NCBI GenBank assembly: GCA_964441945.1
Contig: CAYTWB010000031.1
Span: 1 to 46,416, forward strand
DNA: 46,416 bases
DNA from: JADGQM01 sp964441945
GTDB lineage: Bacteria > Desulfobacterota > Syntrophobacteria > Syntrophobacterales > Syntrophobacteraceae
Reading direction: 5' to 3'
How positions within the stretch are numbered: the stretch's first letter is position 1; each line of letters starts with the position of its first letter. Positions 18,781 through 27,072 of the stretch are shown here, one piece after another. Under the pieces are notes generated by a model. The model was not told where the DNA came from. It worked only from the letters and a program-made list of their open reading frames with translations, and searched no databases. The translations under genes and the position numbers were made by a program.

Positions 18781-19835
18781 GAAGATTCCCCTTGAACTGG
18801 GAAAGATTCCCATGGATGGATCAGCGGTTTTCGCATCGCTTGAAGTTTTTCGATCAGACGGACCACCTTTGCGCCGTCCTCACCGGATACTAAGGCGGGA
18901 TGACCTTGCGTTATTGAATCCAACCAGTTGTCAAGTTGATAGTCGAACATGTGTCGCCAGAGTGAGGGATTGGTCAAAGCCGACGTCTGCGGTGTGCATT
19001 CAATGGGGATAACTGGAAAACCGTCCGAAAAGGTCAAAACCACTTTGTTGTCATAAAAGAAGACTTCGATCCGACCTCGCTCCGCCTCAATGATTGCAGA
19101 ATTGCGTAGGTTGCGTGTCCGGCTGAGTTCAACGCGACATGGTGTATTGTCGGGCAGGCGTAGCTCCATTATACAGTCCGCCTCCACACCGCCACACGCA
19201 TCATCGTAATAGAATCCGGGCAAAACATCACCGAACCAACCGAGAACCATGTCCAATGTATGCGCTCCCGTATCTACCAGGACACCCCCCCCAGCTTTGT
19301 CACGCCGGAATTGAAAATCAGACTCTACAGGCCAGCCAAAAACAGCTCCTTCTGCCACGTCAACGGAATGTATGGGTCCCATTGTCTCGAAGCGTATCAG
19401 ATTCCGTGTGAAGGTAACAGCTGAACAAAACCTCCGCATATGTCCGACAGTTACAGTGGCTCCGCTTGCTTCGGCCGCCTCTAGTACTAAATCACATTCA
19501 GCACTTGTTAGTGCCAGCGGCTTCTCCACCAGAACATGCTTGCCACCACGTAACAGCTCAACAGCGATTGATGCGTGTAAGAAATGAGGTACTGCCACGA
19601 TGGCAGCATCAATTTCAGATAAGATCTCTGAGACAGATGCTGACCGCCGCGCCAGAGGAACTGAGCGGCCAATCACCTCGATCCTGGCAACGTTGAGGTC
19701 CACAAGTGCGGTTACCAGGCAGTCTTTCCTGGCCAGTAATGACGGAAGATGAAATAGTTCGGTGACGGCACCGCAGCCGATAAGACCAATTCTTTTCACT
19801 GGCCTAAACAGGTAGTGGCTTTCCATTTCTTTCAT
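18777..19835 (-). CDS. Gfo/Idh/MocA family sugar oxidoreductase
   Basis: A 352-residue NAD(P)-dependent dehydrogenase with N-terminal Rossmann motif RIGLIGCGAVTELFHLPSLL, the family EKP motif (VLVEKPLAL) carrying the catalytic Lys, and GGGVLVDTGAHTLDMVLGW containing the conserved D-x3-H type pair. It would oxidise or reduce a (nucleotide-)sugar, for example giving a keto-sugar. ATG 19835 is chosen, with GGAG six bases upstream; a GTG at 19847 overlapping the previous stop is the alternative. The stop overlaps the next gene by four bases. Confidence 0.85.
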   Translation of the reverse strand: MKEMESHYLFRPVKRIGLIGCGAVTELFHLPSLLARKDCLVTALVDLNVARIEVIGRSVPLARRSASVSEILSEIDAAIVAVPHFLHASIAVELLRGGKHVLVEKPLALTSAECDLVLEAAEASGATVTVGHMRRFCSAVTFTRNLIRFETMGPIHSVDVAEGAVFGWPVESDFQFRRDKAGGGVLVDTGAHTLDMVLGWFGDVLPGFYYDDACGGVEADCIMELRLPDNTPCRVELSRTRNLRNSAIIEAERGRIEVFFYDNKVVLTFSDGFPVIPIECTPQTSALTNPSLWRHMFDYQLDNWLDSITQGHPALVSGEDGAKVVRLIEKLQAMRKPLIHPWESFPVQGESS

Positions 19836-19846
19836 CCCGATCTCCA

Positions 19847-20656
19847 CTACTTAAACAGCGAATCGAAGTCAACGCGCGGGAATACCTCGAGCTTCCCGCC
19901 GGCTGTCGCGTTGTATATCGGTATCCCACGTGCATTGAAGTACTCTCTGGCTATACGATAAGCACCTTCCATCCGTTCCACTTTGGGATCATGCCAACGG
20001 TATCCGGCTCCAAAATATCCAGGGTCAAAGTGATTGGGATCATTTGACGCTGAGGTAATCACGGATCCATCAATTATGTCGTCGGCTGTCGGTCTGGCAT
20101 AGTTGTGATCAAAGCCGATCAGATAAATCCTGGTAGCTCCCAAGTAGTGGGCCAATTGTATGTTCATGAAGGTAACGGTGCCCCCCCAAAAAACATGTCT
20201 TTGAAAGTTATCTGTAAGCCTGGGAAATCCCCTGTACGCTCTTATGAAGTTCACATAGATTGTGTGTTCATCAGGAGGAATAAATTTGCGAACATCTGAG
20301 GGAAAAATCTTCCATAATGCTTTTAAGGCTGCAGCTTCTAGTCTTCGATCTTCAGCGACAAGGTAATCTTCAATAGTATAGTAGGTAGGACGGAATTTTT
20401 TCTTGTCGAACAAGAGAAAAATAGCGTTCGAGGCAATACTAATTTCATCGCAAAGCTTATCAACATCGGTATGGTTCAGACTGGGGCCGTTGCCGAGAAT
20501 GAATACTCGCTTGCCAGCTTCGATGTTGCGCAGTGATGCCAAGCGACGTTCATTTTCCCGCAATGGAAAACCAAGACCAGCAAATGTCCTGCATATATTC
20601 TTCCATGCTAAGAAAACACGGTCTTGGTAACGTTTTGTTCTCATCAGTCTTGTCAT
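19847..20656 (-). CDS. DUF115/GT42-like protein, candidate CMP-sugar glycosyltransferase
   Basis: A protein of about 269 residues. After a basic N-terminus comes RVFILGNGPSLNHTDVDKL, the motif of the DUF115 (MptE/Maf-like) and GT42 sialyltransferase-like superfamily. GGTVTFMNIQLAHYLGA and IYLIGFDHNY resemble the middle region of Cst-II, and GYRWHDPKVERMEGAY near the C-terminus supplies a His where GT42 enzymes have theirs. A cytidylyltransferase is encoded in the same run, so transfer of a CMP-activated sugar is plausible. Maf-like or unknown roles remain possible. ATG 20656 is preferred over the TTG at 20662. Confidence 0.55.
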   Translation of the reverse strand: MTRLMRTKRYQDRVFLAWKNICRTFAGLGFPLRENERRLASLRNIEAGKRVFILGNGPSLNHTDVDKLCDEISIASNAIFLLFDKKKFRPTYYTIEDYLVAEDRRLEAAALKALWKIFPSDVRKFIPPDEHTIYVNFIRAYRGFPRLTDNFQRHVFWGGTVTFMNIQLAHYLGATRIYLIGFDHNYARPTADDIIDGSVITSASNDPNHFDPGYFGAGYRWHDPKVERMEGAYRIAREYFNARGIPIYNATAGGKLEVFPRVDFDSLFK

Positions 20657-20664
20657 AAGCAATC

Positions 20665-21417
20665 TTATATTGGATCATGTAAACGCACGCCGATTCCACC
20701 GTCGACATGTAAACACACACCAGTGATAAAATCTGCATTGTTTGAAGCAAGGAACAATGCAGCGTGCGCGACTTCATCCGGCTGGGCGATGCGGCCCAAC
20801 GGATGCATTGAAGCAAGTTCGTCTAACTTTTCGGGCAAGTTTGCATAGCCTGACTTCAGCATAGGGGTATCCGTAGCAGATGGATTGATAGCATTGACCC
20901 GAACGCGAGACCCCAAGTCTGCCGCCAGCGATCGTGTTAGTCCCACGAGCGCGGCCTTGCTCGTAGCATAGCAGACAAACCCGGGTTTCGTGGATACAGC
21001 ATGGATGCTGGCGATGTTGACGACCGAACCGTGGGCCTTTTCCAATAATGGAAGCATTGTCTGGACTAGCAGGAATGGCGCGATCAAGTTGGTTTGCAGC
21101 GTCTCATCCCATTCTGCAATCTTGACGTCATCGGTGTGGCTTACAATCTGGATGGCAGCGTTATTGACGAGTACCTTGAGACCACGGCCTTTGCAGATTC
21201 TCTCCATTTTTGCTCTTAGCACTTGTCGAGCCCTTTTCTTGCTATAAATATCCAATACATCGAGCTGGATGAAATGATCGGCTTCGCAGTTCCCCTTGTT
21301 TCTGTCCGTCGCCACAACTTCATAGCCATCACTACGAAAGGCCCTGCAGAGAGCAGAACCAATGCCGCCCAGTGCTCCTGTAATCAGAGCGATATTCTTA
21401 TCAAGAATCGTGTTCAT
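20665..21417 (-). CDS. Short-chain dehydrogenase/reductase (classical SDR)
   Basis: A 250-residue classical SDR. ALITGALGGIGSALCRAF carries the cofactor-binding G-x3-G-x-G motif. VLVNNAAIQIV supplies the NNAA element, and the catalytic Ser (VVNIASIHAV) and Y-x3-K (CYATSKAAL) are intact. Asp in VVATDRN after the second strand suggests NAD rather than NADP. Placed between a hydroxyacid dehydrogenase and a DUF115/GT42-like gene, it probably reduces or oxidises a sugar intermediate. PtmA-type SDRs in Campylobacter nonulosonate loci are one comparison, but no specific substrate can be assigned. Confidence 0.82.
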   Translation of the reverse strand: MNTILDKNIALITGALGGIGSALCRAFRSDGYEVVATDRNKGNCEADHFIQLDVLDIYSKKRARQVLRAKMERICKGRGLKVLVNNAAIQIVSHTDDVKIAEWDETLQTNLIAPFLLVQTMLPLLEKAHGSVVNIASIHAVSTKPGFVCYATSKAALVGLTRSLAADLGSRVRVNAINPSATDTPMLKSGYANLPEKLDELASMHPLGRIAQPDEVAHAALFLASNNADFITGVCLHVDGGIGVRLHDPI

Positions 21418-21458
21418 AATTCAATATTCCCATCTTATCGGACGAACAAATGCGGATT

Positions 21459-22403
21459 TCAGAGCTCGCTTCGTCGTAGCTCCTGAATCAAATTGTTGAT
21501 GGTGTTCCAATGAACACGCTCCCATGCTTCTGGACTGCTGTTGGAATTATGAGGAGCCATCAGAACGTTGTTCATCTTTCGCAGCGGACTATCGTCAGGC
21601 AGTGGTTCAACTTCAAACACGTCCAATGCCGCGCCGGCAATAAGTTCTTCTCTAAGTGCCATAACTAACGCTGCCTCATCAATTATGGGACCACGAGCGG
21701 TATTGATAATCACCGCGGTCGATTTCATGATGTGGAAATATCGATCACTAATTAGATGGTGACTAGTAGAATTAAGTGTACAATTGATGCTGATGAAATC
21801 AGATTGTCGTAGCAATGCTTCATTGGTGACCATGGTAATCCCGGTCTCCCAAACAAACTCCTTAGGAATATCTAGAAGGTCATTACCCAATACCCGCATA
21901 CCAAACGCAATAGCTCGACGAACAACAGCTTTGCCGATATTGCCGACACCAATAACACCAAGAGTACATTCGCGCAATGCCCGCCCCGAAGTTTTACGCC
22001 AAACACCATTCCGTACGCCATCAGTCATCCAAGGAATCTGACGGGCAAAAGAAAGAATATAGCCTAGAACAGTATCGGCGACCGGATCAGTGAACGCATT
22101 TGGGGTATTGCACACGGAAATCCCCAATCGTTGGCAGGCTATCTGATCAATAGAATCAATGCCGGTACCCCATTTGGAGATCACCTTCAATCGAGGAGCC
22201 ATTTGCAGAACGCGTTCAGTGAACCTGTCGTCTCCGCAAATAGCGCCGTCGATATCACCAACCCATCGGCAAAGTTCTTCTTCGTCGAGTCGTTCATGCA
22301 CGAGAGGGATTACTATTTCAATTCCATATTGGTTAAAGATTGGTCTAAACTTTTCAATTACAGGCTGTATATAGGGCGCAGAAACTAATACCTTCCACCG
22401 CAT
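21459..22403 (-). CDS. D-2-hydroxyacid dehydrogenase, phosphoglycerate dehydrogenase-like
   Basis: A 314-residue NAD-dependent D-isomer-specific 2-hydroxyacid dehydrogenase. The nucleotide-binding motif LGVIGVGNIGKAVV and the catalytic triad are visible: Arg in NTARGPIIDE, Glu in DVFEVEPLP and His in MAPHNSNS. The expected substrate is a 2-keto or 2-hydroxy acid. In a polysaccharide operon this suggests an acidic sugar or a lactate/glycerate-type side group, rather than serine synthesis. It begins eight bases after the preceding GT2 stop, so the two genes are probably co-transcribed. Confidence 0.85.
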   Translation of the reverse strand: MRWKVLVSAPYIQPVIEKFRPIFNQYGIEIVIPLVHERLDEEELCRWVGDIDGAICGDDRFTERVLQMAPRLKVISKWGTGIDSIDQIACQRLGISVCNTPNAFTDPVADTVLGYILSFARQIPWMTDGVRNGVWRKTSGRALRECTLGVIGVGNIGKAVVRRAIAFGMRVLGNDLLDIPKEFVWETGITMVTNEALLRQSDFISINCTLNSTSHHLISDRYFHIMKSTAVIINTARGPIIDEAALVMALREELIAGAALDVFEVEPLPDDSPLRKMNNVLMAPHNSNSSPEAWERVHWNTINNLIQELRRSEL

Positions 22404-22411
22404 TATGTGAT

Positions 22412-23338
22412 CTACCTTTCATTTTCTTGCAGTTCTGGAAATGCATTACTTCTTGTTGTACTCGGATAGAAATACCTCTCCCGAAGCGTTCGAGACCATC
22501 TCATGTGGCTTTGGTACCCTCGCCATGCGCCGTAGTATTGAAGAAAGCGAAAGGTTACGATTTCTGAAGCGACATGCAGTAGTCGGCGTTGCGACAAAGC
22601 TGTACGGGCATCACCAAAGACGCCCGCGATAAAGAAACCTATAGAATCCATCAGGCTAACATGGATTTCCGGTATTATATGGCGCAAAGCAAGAGCCTCT
22701 CGTTCGTACCGACGCTTTATTTGTTGCGATGTTTCATGGTGATAGTGATAAACGACGGCTTCCGGAAGGTAATGAACCGCACCGCCACCTGTAAGAATAC
22801 GCTTTGCCAGTTCCATATCTTCCAGTCCCGTGAGATCTTCGCGAAACCCGTTGTCTTTCCAGCAGGACTGAAGGAGTGCGGCATTTGCATTGCTGCAAAA
22901 GCAGCCGTCTTGTGCTTCTTCGCGTGATGGCGGGAAATACTTATGAAAAACCAGATGCTCACTGAAGCGGGTTTTGGGGCCACCAATTTGCCGACCATAG
23001 CTATATGCAGCAGTGCCGTTCAACAGCGGTGCGGTGAGCAGTGAAAGCCATTCTGCGGATGCTGGGACGCAGTGTCCACTAATGAAAACAAGTATCTCGC
23101 CCCTTGCCTCTGCACAGCCGATATTGAGTGATCTACCGAAAGAAAATTCATCACGCTTGATAGTGAGGACCTTCGCACCATGTTTTTTCGCAATTTGAGG
23201 CGTTACGTCGGTAGAACCAGAATCTACAATGATAACCTCACTTTGCACGGCCATGTGGTCACGAGATAGTCTGCCTAATAGTATCGGGAGGTAGATACTC
23301 TCATTTAAGGTGCGAATTATTATTGAAAATTTTATCAT
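22412..23338 (-). CDS. Glycosyltransferase family 2
   Basis: A 308-residue GT-A enzyme starting at ATG 23338. FSIIIRTLNESIYL and VIIVDSGSTDVT are GT2 N-terminal motifs. The usual DxD position reads ILVFISGHCVP, so the metal-binding acidic pair is replaced by SGH. This occurs in a rhamnosyltransferase-like GT2 subgroup. GLEDMELAKRILTGG is the acceptor motif, followed by VVYHYHHET. It sits between the cytidylyltransferase and hydroxyacid dehydrogenase genes. Confidence 0.85.
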   Translation of the reverse strand: MIKFSIIIRTLNESIYLPILLGRLSRDHMAVQSEVIIVDSGSTDVTPQIAKKHGAKVLTIKRDEFSFGRSLNIGCAEARGEILVFISGHCVPASAEWLSLLTAPLLNGTAAYSYGRQIGGPKTRFSEHLVFHKYFPPSREEAQDGCFCSNANAALLQSCWKDNGFREDLTGLEDMELAKRILTGGGAVHYLPEAVVYHYHHETSQQIKRRYEREALALRHIIPEIHVSLMDSIGFFIAGVFGDARTALSQRRLLHVASEIVTFRFLQYYGAWRGYQSHMRWSRTLRERYFYPSTTRSNAFPELQENER

Positions 23339-23359
23339 AGCGTATTCACCACATGGTTG

Positions 23360-24079
23360 TCAGAAGGATGGCGTTGCCATTTCTTCACGGACTGTAAAAA
23401 GCCTTTCCGCAATAAGCTCTGCCAGCGCCCAACTATCCGGATCATCGATATCAATCGATTCCAACCGTGGCGTTTCAAACAATAATGGCCTCGCACCGAT
23501 TCGAGCATTTGTTATTGAGAAACTCTCTTTCGAGAACAGGTATAGATTCGAATTTTCTTCGAACCACGGTTCCAAATCCTGCGTGCGAATGAGGTTCATG
23601 GGATCGTGATTTATTGGTGAACCATTCTGGCGATAGAATCTAGTCTGGTATCGGTTAACACTAAAAAGGCTATCACTTTTGCCCGAATCCAGGCCCTCGT
23701 AATACTTGTCCAGTGCCATACGAATCGTGGATGCGGAAAGTAGCGGGTTTGTCGCGTGGGTCATTAGATAGTTTTGAGAGCTTATGGCCATGACATCGTC
23801 AGCCAGTACTAGATTCATGCTAACAAAATCGCCACGAATTTCCGGTTTGCGATCCCGGATAATCACACGCGTAGAATCAGGAATACCATACTTATGAAGC
23901 AGCACCCGAGCATCAGTATTTATGACGATCAACTCAATTTCTTTGATTGATAGTAAGGTACTGAGGATCCAGAAAAACAAGGGCTTTCCTACAAATGGCT
24001 TAAAATTCTTTCCTGTTATTCGAGCACTGTGTGCCTTAATAGGAAGTAAAGCTACAAGGTGGTATGTGATCGGTTCCAT
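23360..24079 (-). CDS. Acylneuraminate cytidylyltransferase-like (CMP-sugar synthetase family)
   Basis: A 239-residue nucleotidyltransferase related to NeuA/KdsB, which activate keto-deoxy sugar acids with CTP. The N-terminal signature reads LLPIKAHSARITGKN followed by GKPLFFW, a variant of the usual A-R-x-G-S-K-x-x-x-K-N. THATNPLLSASTI matches the T-x-P-L segment, and the C-terminal SIDIDDPDSWALAE is the D-I-D-x-x-x-D metal region of CMP-Neu5Ac synthetases. Start ATG 24079 overlaps the preceding TGA by one base. No NeuB or NeuC homologue is in view, so the activated sugar is unknown. Confidence 0.78.
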   Translation of the reverse strand: MEPITYHLVALLPIKAHSARITGKNFKPFVGKPLFFWILSTLLSIKEIELIVINTDARVLLHKYGIPDSTRVIIRDRKPEIRGDFVSMNLVLADDVMAISSQNYLMTHATNPLLSASTIRMALDKYYEGLDSGKSDSLFSVNRYQTRFYRQNGSPINHDPMNLIRTQDLEPWFEENSNLYLFSKESFSITNARIGARPLLFETPRLESIDIDDPDSWALAELIAERLFTVREEMATPSF

Positions 24080-24882
24080 CAGATTTCCCTCAATCGTTTA
24101 TTATACCAAACACCAGCATGTGGAATTAGCAGGAACAGGCCAGGCGCATCATGCCGCGCCACGGCCGCGATTTCCTCTGGCATTGCTGAATTGGAAAGAA
24201 ACATGTCCCAGTGCAGCACTACCACTTGTTTGGCATGTAGTTCGGCCGCGAACGCTAGCATCTCCCGAATTGACATGTTTCCAATGATTCCTGCGCGTTC
24301 GCGGTAAACATTGCGTTCATTGCACGGTAAGAATGCGATCTCCAAATCTCCCTCAAGTAACAATGTGGACACTATTTCAGGGTGTGGCATTGTATCTCCG
24401 GCATGATAAATCAGAGTCTCGCCGACTTTGAACAGGTAACCGCAATAACGCAATCGACCCATTATGTCTCGCTCTATGTCCATGTGCGCAGCCGGTACGG
24501 AACGTACAGAAAACCCGGGTGCAATCGTAATCCACTGCTCGCTCGCGAGATGAACCCGTGGGTCAGGAATGCCGTTGGCAACAAGAATCTCTGCGACTTC
24601 GGGAGGGGCCAAGAAAAACGCTTGCGGTGACGCGACAGCCAGTGGGATCAATGTGGCAGGATCTGTATGATCAAGATGAGCATGCGTCAAACAAATCAAA
24701 TTGAGGGACTCCAGTTTGCTGGGGTGCACTGGAATGGGCACCTGACGGTCAAATCCTCTGCCGTATTTCTCAGCGACCGAATTGCTCAGATAGGGGTCAA
24801 CTGCTAAGAGTATGTTGCTTGTGTAGAGCAAAATACCTGATTGACCTAAGAACTGCAAATTTGTTAAGTCGTGAGGTGCCAT
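24079..24882 (-). CDS. MBL-fold metal-dependent hydrolase, UlaG-like
   Basis: A 267-residue metallo-beta-lactamase-fold protein. LTHAHLDHTDP is the metal-binding H-x-H-x-D-H motif, and further ligands are probably in HAGDTMPH and VVVLHWDMF. It resembles UlaG-type lactonases and related hydrolases by length and layout (QFLGQSGILLYTSN start). Its stop overlaps the cytidylyltransferase ATG, so both are likely translated together, which argues for a role in the same sugar pathway, perhaps hydrolysing a lactone or phosphoester. The substrate is unknown. Confidence 0.75.
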   Translation of the reverse strand: MAPHDLTNLQFLGQSGILLYTSNILLAVDPYLSNSVAEKYGRGFDRQVPIPVHPSKLESLNLICLTHAHLDHTDPATLIPLAVASPQAFFLAPPEVAEILVANGIPDPRVHLASEQWITIAPGFSVRSVPAAHMDIERDIMGRLRYCGYLFKVGETLIYHAGDTMPHPEIVSTLLLEGDLEIAFLPCNERNVYRERAGIIGNMSIREMLAFAAELHAKQVVVLHWDMFLSNSAMPEEIAAVARHDAPGLFLLIPHAGVWYNKRLREI

Positions 24883-24909
24883 TTGTTTGAATGTTCACCC
24901 TTTGAATAA

Positions 24910-25896
24910 TCATGGGTTGAGTTTTACCAGGGGCTTCTTCGCCGTGGTTCTGCATAAGTAGGTATTACCCGTCCGGTAAAGACCTTCTTGGAGAATCTTC
25001 CAGCGTAAGCGACAAAGCAATCTCCAAGCTTCACGAATCTTGCGAGCAGATGGTGAAGTTGCTAGATCATAAGCCAAGTTGTAAAGTTCCTGCCCGTAAA
25101 CATCCGATGCATGAGGCTGCAATTGGTGCTCTAGCTCACATCGTTCACGGGCTTTTCCTGTAAAAGGCAGAATTCTGGGGATACTTGCCACAGCTGGGCC
25201 ACGAATCAGGACGTGTAAGCCATTCCACCAGCCATCTCGCATCTCCCTCTCTTTTCTTGCCCCGAGATTCATTGGATGTCCTGGCGTGTATACTTCAAAA
25301 ACCAGCCTTATTTGGGGGTCTATCATCAACAAGTCCCTCGTAGCGAGACGCACATGTTCGTAATTGCAGTCATCAATCACAATAATTGCGTTTTCTGCTA
25401 GGTGTGGCAGTGCGAGAAGAACGCACAATAACTGACTACGATAGTCGTGTGGTCCATCAACAAATAGGAGCCCGATTCTTGCGCCATCAGAGAAATCAGG
25501 GAAGTCTCTAAGAGCTTTGTCGTAGTCCCGATCAATCAAACGAACATTGTTGAGCGCAAGAAGTTGTTGTCGCTCCAGCACCAGTTGTTTGTTATTGCCC
25601 TCAATGTCAAACTGTGAGTAATTGTCGATGCCGTATACTCGTAGCTTTGGTGCAGCCAAAGCTACGGAGAGAAGCGTGAGACCCTGGAAAACACCGATTT
25701 CTGCATAGCAGCCATTCGATTCATGTTCGATCAAGTGCGCAATGCGTTGAAGTAGTCCGATAATCTTGAATCCAGAAAATCCATAGAGAATTCCGCAATC
25801 GATCAAGATTCCAGATCGCTCCGATTCTTGTATGGCCATGACAACCATGTCTAGCCAAGTATTTTCTCCATAATAAATATGAAAGCCTTTGTTCAT
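24910..25896 (-). CDS. Class I SAM-dependent methyltransferase (family 24-like)
   Basis: A 328-residue protein. GCYAEIGVFQGLTLLSVALA is the SAM-binding motif I, and LLFVDGPHDYRSQLLCVLLA is the D-G-x-H-x-Y motif common to methyltransferase family 24 in glycan clusters. The C-terminal 100 residues, rich in Arg and Tyr, have no recognised domain. The frame is open to 25983, but ATG 25896 shares one base with the Wzt stop (TAATG), so I place the start there. Next to Wzt, methylation of the glycan end is an attractive role but is only inferred. Confidence 0.75.
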   Translation of the reverse strand: MNKGFHIYYGENTWLDMVVMAIQESERSGILIDCGILYGFSGFKIIGLLQRIAHLIEHESNGCYAEIGVFQGLTLLSVALAAPKLRVYGIDNYSQFDIEGNNKQLVLERQQLLALNNVRLIDRDYDKALRDFPDFSDGARIGLLFVDGPHDYRSQLLCVLLALPHLAENAIIVIDDCNYEHVRLATRDLLMIDPQIRLVFEVYTPGHPMNLGARKEREMRDGWWNGLHVLIRGPAVASIPRILPFTGKARERCELEHQLQPHASDVYGQELYNLAYDLATSPSARKIREAWRLLCRLRWKILQEGLYRTGNTYLCRTTAKKPLVKLNP

Positions 25897-27065
25897 TATT
25901 TCATGATCTGATAAGCGGTTAATCCTGCATGGGGACCATCGATTTGTACCGCATGCTGCATGTAAGACCAGAGGTACAGACACGGATTGTTGACTCCGAG
26001 TAGATTGATACCTAGTCTGTACTGACCTCGAAGGAGGTTGATTGGGCCAATCGTTTTCATGAAGATGCGTTCATTCTCAGTTTGTTCGGACACAACGGGA
26101 TCACGACTGTCGTATTCGCCAGCGATGACACCATCATCTGAGTAGAAAAGCACACGCAGTCGACATGGACCGATATCCCCTATGACAGAACATTTGATTC
26201 CAATATCTAGCATGCCTCCGAAAGGTAACTTCTGAGGTTCAACGGCAACTGCTCCGGACAGGATTTTTTCATCCAGCGCAAGAAATTCCTCTGTTCTGTC
26301 TTTACTCGTTGTGTTCAGCTGTGCATATGCCTTTAGGGTTTGTTCGACATTGCCATAGAGTTGAATCATTCCACTCGACAAAAACAGTGCACTGTTGCAA
26401 ACGCGGCTAACCTGTTCCGTGTTGTGTGTGACAAAGATTACAGCGGAATCTCGTTGAATCTTATTCATGCGGTTGTAGCACCGGGCTCGAAACGCAGCAT
26501 CGCCGACCGCTAATACTTCATCCAGCAGCAGTATATCAATATGGATCGCGGTAGCGACAGCGAAACCCAGCCTCACTTGCATTCCTGAACTGTAGCTTTG
26601 CACTGGTGAGTCGATAAAGCCAGAAATATCGGCGAAGTCAATAATTTCATCCAGTTTCTCATCAGTCTCGCGTTTGCTCAGGCCCAACGCTGAAGCATTC
26701 ACATAGATATTCTCCCGCCCCGTCAGTATGGGGTTGAACCCCGCGCCAAGGGCGATCAACGCTCCCACTCTTCCCCGCATCTCAATTCGGCCCGTATCCG
26801 GCTTAATCAGCCCGTTCAGCATTCTCAGCAGGGTTGTCTTGCCCGCCCCGTTGCGCCCGATCAGCCCCAGGCATTCACCGCGTTTGAGCTCAAAGCTCAC
26901 GTCTTTCACTGCCCAGAATTCATCCGGGCGCAGTTTGCCGTTCCCGCCATGGCGTCGCCCGGTGATTTCCCGGCCAAGGTCCTGGAGGCCATACCACAGG
27001 GACTTCTTCAGACTTCGGCAAAACTTCTTCGAGACTCCCTCGACTTTGATCAGCGTTTCACTCAT
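25896..27065 (-). CDS. wzt: Wzt, ABC exporter ATPase for O-antigen/polysaccharide
   Basis: A 389-residue ATPase that powers export of the finished glycan through Wzm across the inner membrane. Walker A GRNGAGKT is at residues 70-77, the ABC signature YSSGMQVRLGF at 158-168 and Walker B ILLLDEVLAVGD at 178-189. From about residue 255 a C-terminal beta-rich extension follows, as in Wzt proteins that recognise the modified non-reducing end of the chain. The start is ATG 27065, seven bases after wzm. A broken second wzt lies at 29.6-29.9 kb. Confidence 0.92.
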   Translation of the reverse strand: MSETLIKVEGVSKKFCRSLKKSLWYGLQDLGREITGRRHGGNGKLRPDEFWAVKDVSFELKRGECLGLIGRNGAGKTTLLRMLNGLIKPDTGRIEMRGRVGALIALGAGFNPILTGRENIYVNASALGLSKRETDEKLDEIIDFADISGFIDSPVQSYSSGMQVRLGFAVATAIHIDILLLDEVLAVGDAAFRARCYNRMNKIQRDSAVIFVTHNTEQVSRVCNSALFLSSGMIQLYGNVEQTLKAYAQLNTTSKDRTEEFLALDEKILSGAVAVEPQKLPFGGMLDIGIKCSVIGDIGPCRLRVLFYSDDGVIAGEYDSRDPVVSEQTENERIFMKTIGPINLLRGQYRLGINLLGVNNPCLYLWSYMQHAVQIDGPHAGLTAYQIMK

Positions 27066-27072
27066 GGTCGGC

